NCBI GenBank assembly: GCA_035635075.1
Contig: DASQBT010000024.1
Coordinates: forward strand, 1-16,002
Length of the DNA: 16,002 nucleotides
Source: DASQBT01 sp035635075
Lineage (GTDB): Bacteria > Pseudomonadota > Gammaproteobacteria > Burkholderiales > Thiobacillaceae
Reading direction: 5' to 3'
The notes below the pieces were generated by a model. The model was not told the DNA's origin. It made no database searches and was given only the letters and a program-made list of their open reading frames with translations. The position numbers and the translations under genes are program-made. Below, one piece after another: positions 1 to 7,014 of this stretch (its first letter is position 1; each line of letters starts with the position of its first letter).

Positions 1-2
1 CA

Positions 3-254
3 CCCGCCAATGACCCCGGAAAACCGGTCAACGTAAACTACGTTTTCGGTCCCAGCGACCAGCACGCGCAGACGTGGCTGCCTCCGATGCATTACCTGCT
101 GTGCATGATGGGCCTCCCAGTTTTGATTTTCTGGCCTACCCACCTCTTCCTCAGGCGCTTCGGGGCAAGTGCGGGTCAGCAGGAAGTGCGTACGATTCGG
201 TCTGGAGGCAGACAACATGATGGAATCAGGAATCCTTGTGGGCCTCCTCAGTAA
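3..254 (+). CDS. C-terminal end of an unrecognised membrane protein (5' partial)
   Basis: Reading frame 3 is open from the left edge to a TAA at 252-254 (83 codons), with no start codon needed inside the window. The visible part begins with a polar stretch containing NVNYVFGPSDQHAQTWLPP. A strongly hydrophobic segment follows (MHYLLCMMGLPVLIFWPTHL, roughly visible residues 31-50), then a basic LRRF stop-transfer-like end and a polar 30-residue tail. This reads as a single C-terminal membrane helix with a short cytoplasmic tail. I do not recognise the family. It is convergent with icd. The tail looks less protein-like than the part before it, so the ancestral stop may have been lost. Coding status is inferred from composition and the hydrophobic segment only. 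Confidence 0.6.
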   Translation, partial: PANDPGKPVNVNYVFGPSDQHAQTWLPPMHYLLCMMGLPVLIFWPTHLFLRRFGASAGQQEVRTIRSGGRQHDGIRNPCGPPQ

Positions 255-457
255 ATCAGGCTGGGCTTGGGACCAAGGTTTACCGGGTCTTGTTGGCCTG
301 CGCAATGACCCTCTGCGGCTCGGCGTGCATCCCCTTCTCACGCACCGGCCCGCAGCGAACTGCCTGCGCTTTACAACTCCAGACAGTGCAACTGCTGACC
401 CCGTTTCAACGGCAGATTCCGTTTGCCTCGTTTCTTGTTGCGCGCAAGCGGCGTGCT

Positions 458-1699
458 TTACATATGCCTTATGATGGCTTCGCCGAAGGCCGAGCATTTG
501 ATTTCCCTGGCGCCCTCCATCAGGCGGGCGAAATCGTAGGTCACGGTCTTGGCCGCAATCGCTCCCTCCATGCCGCGGATGATCGCGTCGGCCGCTTCGG
601 TCCAGCCCAGGTGGCGCAGCATCATTTCGGCTGACAGGATGATGGAACCGGGATTGACATAATCCTGGCCCGCATACTTGGGCGCCGTGCCGTGGGTCGC
701 TTCAAACATGGCTACGGTGTCGGACAGATTGGCGCCGGGCGCAATGCCGATGCCCCCCACCTCAGCCGCCAGCGCATCGGAGACATAATCTCCATTCAAG
801 TTGAGGGTCGCGATCACGTCATACTCGGCCGGGCGCAGCAGAATCTGCTGCAGGAAGGCGTCGGCAATCACGTCCTTGATCACAATTCCGTTCGGTAATT
901 TCATCCACGGGCCTTGGTCGATGAGCATCGCGCCGAACTCGCGCGCGGCCAACTCATAGCCCCATTTCTTGAAACCGCCCTCGGTGAACTTCATGATGTT
1001 GCCCTTGTGCACCAAGGTAACGGACTTGCGCTGGTTGTCGATGGCGTACTGGATGGCACGCCGGATGAGGCGTTCGGAGCCTTCGATGGACACGGGCTTG
1101 ATACCGATGGCTGACGATTCGGGAAAACGGATCTTCTTGACGCCCATTTCCTTCTGCAGAAATTCGATCACCTTCCTGACCTCCGGCGATCCTGCCTCCC
1201 ACTCCACGCCGGCGTAGATGTCCTCGGTGTTTTCGCGGAAGATCACCATGTCAACTTTTTCCGGCGCCTTCACCGGGCTGGGCACGCCGTTGAAATAGCG
1301 CACCGGGCGCAGGCACACATACAGATCCAGCATCTGGCGCAGCGCCACATTGAGCGAACGCATGCCGCCCGAAGTCGGCGTTGTCAGGGGGCCTTTGATA
1401 GAGATGACATGGTCCCGCACGGCGTCCACGGTTTCGTCCGGCAGCCAGCTGTCGGCGCCGTAAACCCGGGTGGCCTTCTCCCCTGCATAGACTTCCATCC
1501 AGGCGATTTTCTTCCTGTCGCCATAGGCCTTCTCCACCGCCGCATCCACTACCCGTCGCATGACCGGGGTGATGTCCACGCCGGTGCCGTCGCCTTCGAT
1601 AAAGGAAATGATGGGAAAGTCAGGAACACTCAAAGTGTTGTCGCCCTTGAGCGTAATCTTCTGGCCCCGGGAAGGAATCTGGATGTGTTTATAGCTCAT
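458..1699 (-). CDS. icd: NADP-dependent isocitrate dehydrogenase
   Basis: This enzyme oxidatively decarboxylates isocitrate to 2-oxoglutarate with NADP+ in the cytoplasmic TCA cycle. The 413 residues match the E. coli-type homodimeric enzyme (416 aa). Visible motifs are the substrate loop TSGGMRSLNVALRQ (Ser115, Arg121, Arg131), FRENTEDIYAGVEW (Arg155, Tyr162), Lys232, and metal-site aspartates in LNLNGDYVSDAL (Asp304, Asp308). The NADP-selecting residues Lys341/Tyr342/Val348 in HGTAPKYAGQDYV and Arg392 correspond to E. coli K344/Y345/V351/R395. Ser115 aligns with the E. coli serine phosphorylated by AceK; no aceK is in the window. The gene is divergent from rluE, with only about 34 nt between start codons if rluE starts at the GTG. 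I see no clear Shine-Dalgarno or T-tract terminator. Positions 255-457 downstream hold only a weak 5-bp hairpin. Confidence 0.97.
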   Translation of the reverse strand: MSYKHIQIPSRGQKITLKGDNTLSVPDFPIISFIEGDGTGVDITPVMRRVVDAAVEKAYGDRKKIAWMEVYAGEKATRVYGADSWLPDETVDAVRDHVISIKGPLTTPTSGGMRSLNVALRQMLDLYVCLRPVRYFNGVPSPVKAPEKVDMVIFRENTEDIYAGVEWEAGSPEVRKVIEFLQKEMGVKKIRFPESSAIGIKPVSIEGSERLIRRAIQYAIDNQRKSVTLVHKGNIMKFTEGGFKKWGYELAAREFGAMLIDQGPWMKLPNGIVIKDVIADAFLQQILLRPAEYDVIATLNLNGDYVSDALAAEVGGIGIAPGANLSDTVAMFEATHGTAPKYAGQDYVNPGSIILSAEMMLRHLGWTEAADAIIRGMEGAIAAKTVTYDFARLMEGAREIKCSAFGEAIIRHM

Positions 1700-1733
1700 G
1701 GCGTCGAGTAAAATTCAGTTTTGGAATGGTGCC

Positions 1734-2276
1734 GTGTCCCGTCTCATCCTGTTTAACAAGCCTTACGGCGTACTTTCTCAGTTCATGCCGCAAGGCCGCT
1801 ACCAAGGTTTGAAGGATTTCATCCCCGTTGCCGATGTCTATGCCGCCGGGCGGCTGGATGGGGACAGCGAAGGGCTGCTCATTTTAACCGATGATGGCGC
1901 GCTTCAGCATCGCATCACGCATCCCGGGTCCGAGCTGAGCAAGACCTACTGGGCGCAGGTCGAAGGCACTGCAGACGAAACCGCCTTGACACAGCTTCGA
2001 AATGGCGTGACTCTGCGCGACTTCACCACGCTGCCAGCCAAAGCCAGAATCATGCACGAGCCGCCGGGCCTGTGGCCGCGCACCCCACCCATACGCTTGC
2101 GCAGGGCCATCCCCACCAGCTGGCTGGAGTTGATCATCAACGAGGGCAAGAACCGCCAGGTGCGGCGCATGACCGCTGCGGTCGGTCTGCCCGTCCTGCG
2201 CCTGATACGCTGGGCGGTAGGCGACTGGACCCTGGCCGGCCTGCTGCCCGGACAATGGAGGGAAGGGGACCTCTGA
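1734..2276 (+). CDS. rluE: 23S rRNA pseudouridine synthase, RluE type
   Basis: This is a member of the RsuA/RluB/RluE family that isomerises a uridine in 23S rRNA (U2457 in E. coli). It opens with SRLILFNKPYGVLSQF, typical of RluE, and carries the catalytic motif GRLDGDSEGLLILTDDG, where the Asp of GRLD (residue 42) is the nucleophile. The later ELIINEGKNRQVRRM motif is also diagnostic. It lacks the N-terminal S4 domain of RsuA/RluB, as RluE does. I chose the GTG at 1734 because it puts the conserved NKPYG near the N-terminus, has GGA 8 nt upstream and does not overlap icd. The in-frame ATG at 1698 would give 192 aa but overlaps the icd start codon. Downstream lie two palindromic elements, then nudJ. 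The icd-rluE-nudJ-mnmA neighbourhood also occurs in E. coli. Confidence 0.93.
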   Translation: MSRLILFNKPYGVLSQFMPQGRYQGLKDFIPVADVYAAGRLDGDSEGLLILTDDGALQHRITHPGSELSKTYWAQVEGTADETALTQLRNGVTLRDFTTLPAKARIMHEPPGLWPRTPPIRLRRAIPTSWLELIINEGKNRQVRRMTAAVGLPVLRLIRWAVGDWTLAGLLPGQWREGDL

Positions 2277-2296
2277 ATAGGTCCATCATGGGTCGC

Positions 2297-2399
2297 GTTT
2301 ACACGAAAAATGCTCAGATGCTAGGCGCGCGACGAAGGTCGTACTTGATGTACGAAGCCGAGGAGCGCAACAACGCAGATGGGCATTTTTCGTGCAAAC
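2297..2399 (+). repeat. Palindromic intergenic element A (REP/MITE-like)
   Basis: This is a ~100-nt nested palindrome. The outer arms CACGAAAAATGC (2302-2313) and GCATTTTTCGTG (2383-2394) are a perfect 12-bp inverted repeat. They extend to 16 of 17 pairs (2297-2313 with 2383-2399). At the centre, TCGTAC-TTGAT-GTACGA (2339-2355) is a perfect 6-bp hairpin. The inner 68 nt (2317-2384) align without gaps to the core of element B on the other strand at about 46 of 68 positions. It could act in DNA as a mobile or REP-like repeat, or in RNA as 3' structure of the rluE transcript. Confidence 0.8.
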
Positions 2400-2406
2400 C
2401 CGGAGG

Positions 2407-2508
2407 GCAGGGGCTTGGCGGGCGATCTGCTGTGTCGCGCCGCTTGGCATCGTAGAATGGCTACGACCTGCGCGGCGCTTCGTGCATCTCATCCCGCCAA
2501 GCCCCTGC
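2407..2508 (-). repeat. Palindromic intergenic element B, inverted relative of A
   Basis: The outer arms GCAGGGGCTTGGCGGG (2407-2422) and CCCGCCAAGCCCCTGC (2493-2508) are a perfect 16-bp inverted repeat. Inside are GCGCCGC/GCGGCGC (2437-2443 with 2472-2478) and the central hairpin TCGTAG-AATGG-CTACGA (2450-2466). Read on the minus strand, 2488-2421 matches the core of element A over 68 nt without gaps, although the outer arms are unrelated in sequence. Only 7 nt separate it from A, so the pair fills most of the rluE-nudJ gap. Confidence 0.8.
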
Positions 2509-2543
2509 GCGGCCCATGTTAGACCTGTTCAGAGGTTCCTTAG

Positions 2544-2996
2544 GTGACTGAAATCTGGAAACCCAATGTTGTCGTGGCAGCCGTGGTGCAGCGGGACGGA
2601 CGTTTCCTGCTCGTGGAAGAGGAAACCATGGAAGGGCTGCGCCTCAACCAGCCAGCCGGCCACTGGGAGGAACACGAAACCCTTCTGGAGGCAGTGGAAC
2701 GCGAAGCCCTGGAGGAAACTGCGTATCACTTCGAACCTGCCGCACTTGTCGGCATTTATCGCTGGAAGCCGCCGGGCAAGGACCACACCTATCTGCGCTT
2801 TGCCTTTGCCGGCGCACTCACCGGCCATGAGCCGGACCGGCCTCTGGATGTCGGCATCATCCGCCCCCTGTGGCTAAGTCTGGAGGAAATTCGTGCCACT
2901 CAATCGCGCCATCGCAGCCCATTGGTGCTGCGCTGCGTGGAAGATTATGTGGCGGGCAAATCCTATCCCCTGGATATGCTATGCCACTTCCATTGA
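2544..2996 (+). CDS. nudJ: NUDIX hydrolase, NudJ-like phosphatase
   Basis: This is a 150-residue Nudix protein resembling E. coli NudJ, which hydrolyses nucleoside di- and triphosphates and the thiamine precursor HMP-PP. Visible features are the N-terminal strand WKPNVVVAAVVQRDGRFLLVEEE, the NQPAGHWEEHETL segment, and the Nudix helix G39-x5-E45-x7-R53-E54-A-L-E57-E58. The near-invariant Gly after the EE pair is Ala60 here, so the box is slightly degenerate but keeps the metal-binding glutamates. RSPLV and YPLDML near the C-terminus also match NudJ. The start is GTG 2544, with AGAGG (2531-2535) 8 nt upstream. mnmA follows after 25 nt, so co-transcription is likely. Confidence 0.92.
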   Translation: MTEIWKPNVVVAAVVQRDGRFLLVEEETMEGLRLNQPAGHWEEHETLLEAVEREALEETAYHFEPAALVGIYRWKPPGKDHTYLRFAFAGALTGHEPDRPLDVGIIRPLWLSLEEIRATQSRHRSPLVLRCVEDYVAGKSYPLDMLCHFH

Positions 2997-3021
2997 GCGT
3001 CTCCCTGCCCGACAACAGTGC

Positions 3022-4083
3022 ATGCCAAGAGTAGTGATCGGACTCTCCGGCGGCGTCGACTCTTCGGTCGCCGCCTGGCTGCTGAAAGACCAGGGCTACG
3101 AGGTGCTTGGTCTGTTCATGAAGAACTGGGACGATGATGACAACACCGAACAGTGCACGGCCCGGCAGGATTTTCTCGATGTGCTAGCCGTGGCCGAGGT
3201 GCTGGGCATAGAGGTCGAAGCGGTCAATTTCGCGGCCGAATACAAGCAGCGCGTGTTCAACTATTTCCTCGCCGAGTATTCTGCTGGTCGCACCCCCAAT
3301 CCGGATGTGCTGTGCAATGCCGAAATCAAGTTCAAGGCTTTCCTCGATCACGCATTGGCGCTGGGCGCAGACCGCATCGCTACCGGCCACTATGCCGGCA
3401 AGGGCCAGGATGAGGCCGGTCGTGCGACGCTGCTGCGCGCTGCCGATTTGAACAAGGACCAGAGTTATTTCCTCTATCGCCTCAACCAGCAGCAGCTCAG
3501 CCCCACCCTGTTTCCCTTGAGCGGGATGCAAAAACCCGAGGTGCGGAAGCTGGCCGAAAAGATCGGCCTGCCAAATTTTTCCAAGAAGGACAGCACCGGC
3601 ATTTGCTTTATCGGCGAACGCCCCTTCAGGGAGTTCCTGCAACGCTACCTGCCCAAGCAACCCGGGCCCATGCAAACGCCGGAAGGCCGGGTGGTGGGCG
3701 AACACCAGGGCCTGATGTACTACACCCTGGGCCAGCGCCAAGGGCTTTGCATCGGCGGCCCCGGTGAACCCTGGTTCGTAGCCGGCAAGGACATGGCCGC
3801 CAACAGCCTGACCGTGGTGCAGGGGCACGAACATCCCCTGTTGTATCACGGCAGCCTGCAGGCCATGGACTTGTCCTGGGTCGCCGAACAATCGCCTGAT
3901 ACGGCCCGCCCATACAGCGCAAAAACCCGGTACCGGCAGACCGACGCACCCTGCCGCATCAGCCTCCACGACCACAACCGCCTGGACATCATGTTTGACA
4001 CCCCGCAGTGGGCTGTCACCCCCGGCCAGTCGGTTGTCGTTTATGACGGCCGGACCTGTCTGGGGGGCGGGATCATCGCTTGA
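3022..4083 (+). CDS. mnmA: tRNA-specific 2-thiouridylase MnmA
   Basis: MnmA adds sulfur to U34 of Lys, Glu and Gln tRNAs, using ATP to adenylate the base and persulfide relayed from IscS/TusE. The protein is 353 aa, close to the family length. The PP-loop SGGVDSS is at residues 9-15. The two catalytic cysteines are Cys98 in TPNPDVLCNAEIKF and Cys195 in DSTGICFIGERPF (E. coli C102 and C199). GLMYYTLGQRQGL marks the start of the tRNA-binding/beta-barrel region. I chose ATG 3022 (MPRVVIGLSGG) because homologues start just before the PP-loop. An upstream in-frame GTG at 2893 would overlap nudJ heavily. It follows nudJ by 25 nt, as in E. coli. Confidence 0.97.
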   Translation: MPRVVIGLSGGVDSSVAAWLLKDQGYEVLGLFMKNWDDDDNTEQCTARQDFLDVLAVAEVLGIEVEAVNFAAEYKQRVFNYFLAEYSAGRTPNPDVLCNAEIKFKAFLDHALALGADRIATGHYAGKGQDEAGRATLLRAADLNKDQSYFLYRLNQQQLSPTLFPLSGMQKPEVRKLAEKIGLPNFSKKDSTGICFIGERPFREFLQRYLPKQPGPMQTPEGRVVGEHQGLMYYTLGQRQGLCIGGPGEPWFVAGKDMAANSLTVVQGHEHPLLYHGSLQAMDLSWVAEQSPDTARPYSAKTRYRQTDAPCRISLHDHNRLDIMFDTPQWAVTPGQSVVVYDGRTCLGGGIIA

Positions 4084-4132
4084 ATTGCCGACCTGCGTTC
4101 AGGACCGCTGTCATCGACCCGGATCCTGCCGC

Positions 4133-4161
4133 GATCATTAACTTGCAAGCTTGCAGTGATC
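4133..4161. promoter_or_regulatory. Palindrome upstream of glnS
   Basis: TGCAAGCTTGCA (4144-4155) is a perfect 12-bp palindrome. It is flanked by a second, slightly off-centre inverted pair, GATCA (4133-4137) and TGATC (4157-4161). It sits about 84 nt before the chosen glnS start, in the only gap between mnmA and glnS. It could be a protein-binding site, but nothing in the sequence says for what. Confidence 0.3.
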
Positions 4162-4244
4162 AAAGCGCGCTGAACTAATCGCGGCCGGCTAAAGGTAAAA
4201 TGGCCGTCATTAGCCACGTTCATCGAGCGAGCTTGCCTGCGACC

Positions 4245-5975
4245 ATGACTGCAATACCCAATCCTCCCGCCGCCAATTTCATTCGCAATATCATCGACGA
4301 GCACAATGCCAGCGGCAAATGGGGCGGCCGGGTGGAAACGCGCTTCCCTCCGGAGCCCAACGGTTATCTGCACTACGGCCATGCCAAATCGATATTCCTC
4401 AATTTCGGTCTGGCGCGCGATTATGCCGGCGTGTGCCATTTGCGCTTTGACGACACCAATCCGGAAAAAGAGGAGCAGGAGTATGTCGACGCCATCGAGG
4501 CGGCAGTTCGGTGGCTTGGCTTTGACTGGGGCAGTCACCTGTATTTCGCTTCCAACTACTTTGACACCATGTATGCCTGCGCGGAATATCTGGTCACGTC
4601 TGGGCATGCTTACGTGGATTCCCTCACCGCTGACGAAATGCGGAGCTATCGCGGCAACCTGACCGAGCCCGGCAAGGACAGCCCTTACCGCGGCCGCAGT
4701 ACGACGGAGAATCTGGACCTGTTCCGTCGCATGCGCGCGGGAGAATTCCCCGATGGCGCCCATGTGCTGCGGGCAAAAATCGACATGGCCTCGCCCAATA
4801 TCAACATGCGCGATCCGGCCATCTACCGCATCAAGCGCGCGACCCACCACAACACAGGCGATGTGTGGTGCATCTACCCCATGTACACCTATGCCCATCC
4901 GATCGAGGACGCAATCGAGCACATCACCCATTCGATTTGCACCCTGGAGTTCGAGGACCAACGTCCGTTCTACGACTGGCTGCTGGATAAGCTGGCGGAT
5001 GGCGGCTTCTTCACCCGCCCGCTGCCCCAGCAGATCGAATTCGCCCGTTTGAATCTCACTTACGTTGTGCTGTCCAAGCGCAAGCTGATTGAACTGGTGG
5101 AAGGCGGGCACACCGATGGCTGGGATGACCCGCGCATGCCGACCCTCGTGGGGGCCCGGCGCCGGGGCTTCACACCCAGTGGTTTTCGTATCTTCACCGA
5201 TCGGATCGGGGTGTCCAAAGCTGACTCCTGGATCGACATGAGCGTCCTGGAAGACTGTATGCGCGAAGACCTCAACGATGCGGCGCAGCGCCGCATCGCA
5301 GTGCTGGATCCGCTCAGGCTCATCATTGACAACTATCCACAAGGACAAGCCGAACTGTGCCACGCCCCCAACCATCCACAAAAGCCGGAGTGGAGCCAGC
5401 GCGAGATCCCATTTGGGCGAGAGCTGTGGATCGAGCGGGAAGACTTCATGGAAGCGCCGGTCAAGGGCTTCTTCCGCCTGTTCCCGCCGCGTCTCGACGC
5501 GGCGGGCATTATGCAGCCCGGCAACAAAGTACGGTTGCGCTACGCCTACGTGGTGGAATGCACCGGCTGCGACAAGGATGCCCAGGGTAACGTCACTGCG
5601 GTGCACTGCACTTACCTGCCGGAAACCAAATCGGGCACGCCGGGAGCGGACAGCGTCAAGGTCAAGGGCAACCTGCACTGGGTTTCCGCCGACCACGCCT
5701 GTGCCGCCCAGGTGCGCCTGTACGACCGGCTGTTTGCCGTGCCCCACCCGGGAACCGGCGAGCGCGATTACATGCTGGACCTCAACCCGGATTCCAAGCG
5801 CACCGTTAGCGCCATGCTGGAACCTTCGCTCAGCCGGGCCAAGCCCGAAGACCGCTTTCAATTCGAGCGCCATGGCTATTTCGTCGCCGACCTGAAAGAC
5901 TCGATGCCCGGCGCACCCGTATTCAACCGCACCGTCACCTTGAAGGATTCCTGGGCTGGCAAGACGCATGGCTGA
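4245..5975 (+). CDS. glnS: Glutaminyl-tRNA synthetase
   Basis: This class I aminoacyl-tRNA synthetase charges tRNA-Gln; its presence implies direct Gln charging in this organism. From ATG 4245 it is 576 aa. Motifs are NFIRNIIDEH near the N-terminus, RFPPEPNGYLHYGHAKS with the HIGH-type signature HYGH (43-46), LRFDDTNPEKEEQEYV, THSICTLEFEDQRPFYDW, and the KMSKS-type loop VLSKR (275-279), as in E. coli. The C-terminal half has the anticodon-binding beta-barrels (VFNRTVTLKDSW at the end). E. coli alignment favours ATG 4245, but the in-frame ATG at 4200 has the better ribosome-binding site (AAAGG at 4191-4195, 4 nt spacing) and would add 15 residues. The last 8 nt overlap hslO. Confidence 0.97.
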   Translation: MTAIPNPPAANFIRNIIDEHNASGKWGGRVETRFPPEPNGYLHYGHAKSIFLNFGLARDYAGVCHLRFDDTNPEKEEQEYVDAIEAAVRWLGFDWGSHLYFASNYFDTMYACAEYLVTSGHAYVDSLTADEMRSYRGNLTEPGKDSPYRGRSTTENLDLFRRMRAGEFPDGAHVLRAKIDMASPNINMRDPAIYRIKRATHHNTGDVWCIYPMYTYAHPIEDAIEHITHSICTLEFEDQRPFYDWLLDKLADGGFFTRPLPQQIEFARLNLTYVVLSKRKLIELVEGGHTDGWDDPRMPTLVGARRRGFTPSGFRIFTDRIGVSKADSWIDMSVLEDCMREDLNDAAQRRIAVLDPLRLIIDNYPQGQAELCHAPNHPQKPEWSQREIPFGRELWIEREDFMEAPVKGFFRLFPPRLDAAGIMQPGNKVRLRYAYVVECTGCDKDAQGNVTAVHCTYLPETKSGTPGADSVKVKGNLHWVSADHACAAQVRLYDRLFAVPHPGTGERDYMLDLNPDSKRTVSAMLEPSLSRAKPEDRFQFERHGYFVADLKDSMPGAPVFNRTVTLKDSWAGKTHG

Positions 5976-6840
5976 TGCACTGACCCGCTTCGTATTCGAA
6001 CACGCCCCGGTCAAGGGCGGCGTGGTTCAACTGACCGACACTTGGCACACCGTGCTGTCCCATGCGGATTACCCGCCCGCGCTAAAGACCGTGCTGGGGG
6101 AACTGCTGGCCGCTGCCGCGCTGCTCACTTCCGGCATCAAGTTTGATGGCAGCCTGGTGCTGCAGGTGCACGGCAAGGGTCCGGTCAAGCTCATCGTGGT
6201 GGAAGCTACCTCGCAACGCACGCTTCGGGCGACAGCCAAATGGGAAGGAGAGTTGACCGAACCCAGCCTGGCCGCGCTGGTGGGTCAAGGACGCTTCGTC
6301 ATCACCCTGGACCAGAGCAAGGCCGGCAAGCAGAACTATCAGGGCATTGTGCCGCTGGAAGGACAGAGCGTGGCCGACATCCTGTCCCACTACATGGCCA
6401 GTTCGGAACAGCTGGACACCCGCATTTATCTGGCGGCAAGCGACCGTGCCGTCGGCGGCATGCTGCTGCAGAAGCTGCCGGACAAGGCTTCCGAGGACGA
6501 CGACACCTGGAACCGGGTCGGCCACCTGGCCGCCACCCTCACCGCTGAGGAGTTGCTCACGCTTTCCGCCAACGACATTCTGCTGCGGCTGTTTCACGAG
6601 GAAACCTTGCGCCGCTTCGAACAGGAGTCGATTGCCTTCCGCTGCACCTGTAGCCGGGAAAGCGTTGGCAACATGCTCAAGACCCTGGGCCGCGACGAGA
6701 TAGCAAGCATCATCGCGGAACAGCATCAGGTGGAGGTGGGCTGCGAATTCTGCGACACGCTCTACGTATTCGATGCAGTGGATGCGGCACAGCTATTCAT
6801 CGATGGTACGGTGATCAAGGGCACTGAAGCCCGGCACTAA
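5968..6840 (+). CDS. hslO: Redox-regulated holdase chaperone Hsp33
   Basis: Hsp33 is a cytoplasmic chaperone switched on by oxidation: its C-terminal zinc site is released when its cysteines form disulfides. The 290 aa are the normal length. The N-terminal substrate-binding domain contains KFDGSLVLQVHGKGPVKLIVVEA (about residues 58-80). The C-terminal redox switch has all four zinc cysteines: CTC (Cys226, Cys228) and CEFC (Cys259, Cys262), matching E. coli C232/C234/C265/C268. The start ATG (5968-5970) lies inside glnS (overlap 5968-5975, ATGGCTGA). This points to translational coupling and a shared transcript. The gene is convergent with ppa. Confidence 0.96.
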   Translation: MADALTRFVFEHAPVKGGVVQLTDTWHTVLSHADYPPALKTVLGELLAAAALLTSGIKFDGSLVLQVHGKGPVKLIVVEATSQRTLRATAKWEGELTEPSLAALVGQGRFVITLDQSKAGKQNYQGIVPLEGQSVADILSHYMASSEQLDTRIYLAASDRAVGGMLLQKLPDKASEDDDTWNRVGHLAATLTAEELLTLSANDILLRLFHEETLRRFEQESIAFRCTCSRESVGNMLKTLGRDEIASIIAEQHQVEVGCEFCDTLYVFDAVDAAQLFIDGTVIKGTEARH

Positions 6841-6918
6841 GCTTGCCGTAATTGATCAGATTCAGACGCATCAAGTCCGCCCTGGCCTCTCGCGCTGAGC
6901 GAAGGTGGCGAATCCGAA

Positions 6919-6984
6919 TGAGCTGAGGGAGAGTTGTCCAGCCCGGGCAACGCGCAAACTACTTGCCGTTTCTCCCTCAGCCCA
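6919..6984. repeat. Inverted repeat between convergent hslO and ppa
   Basis: CTGAGGGAGA (6923-6932) and TCTCCCTCAG (6971-6980) form a perfect 10-bp inverted repeat with a 38-nt loop. It extends outward to 13 of 14 pairs (6919-6932 with 6971-6984). It lies between the two convergent stop codons. There is no adjacent T-tract, so it is not a classical intrinsic terminator; it may still end transcripts or be a decayed intergenic repeat. Confidence 0.5.
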
Positions 6985-7014
6985 GCCCCGCCCCTCCCAG
7001 TTTCGATTAAGGGA

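Noticed and set aside
236..634. Plus-strand frame with a lipoprotein-like start (LLACAMTLCGSAC)
   Set aside because: The lipobox is poor, there is no ribosome-binding site, and the last 177 nt run antisense through the end of icd.
2302..2394. Element A as a simple intrinsic terminator for rluE
   Set aside because: Its T-run lies inside the stem arm rather than after it, and the core is shared with the inverted element B, so a repeat family explains it better.
2893..3021. Upstream GTG extension of mnmA
   Set aside because: It would overlap nudJ by over 100 nt and add 43 residues before a PP-loop that homologues have at their N-terminus.
4041..6014. 657-codon open frame on the minus strand opposite glnS
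   Set aside because: It is an antisense shadow of glnS caused by GC-rich third positions; glnS on the plus strand has clear family motifs, and the shadow has none.
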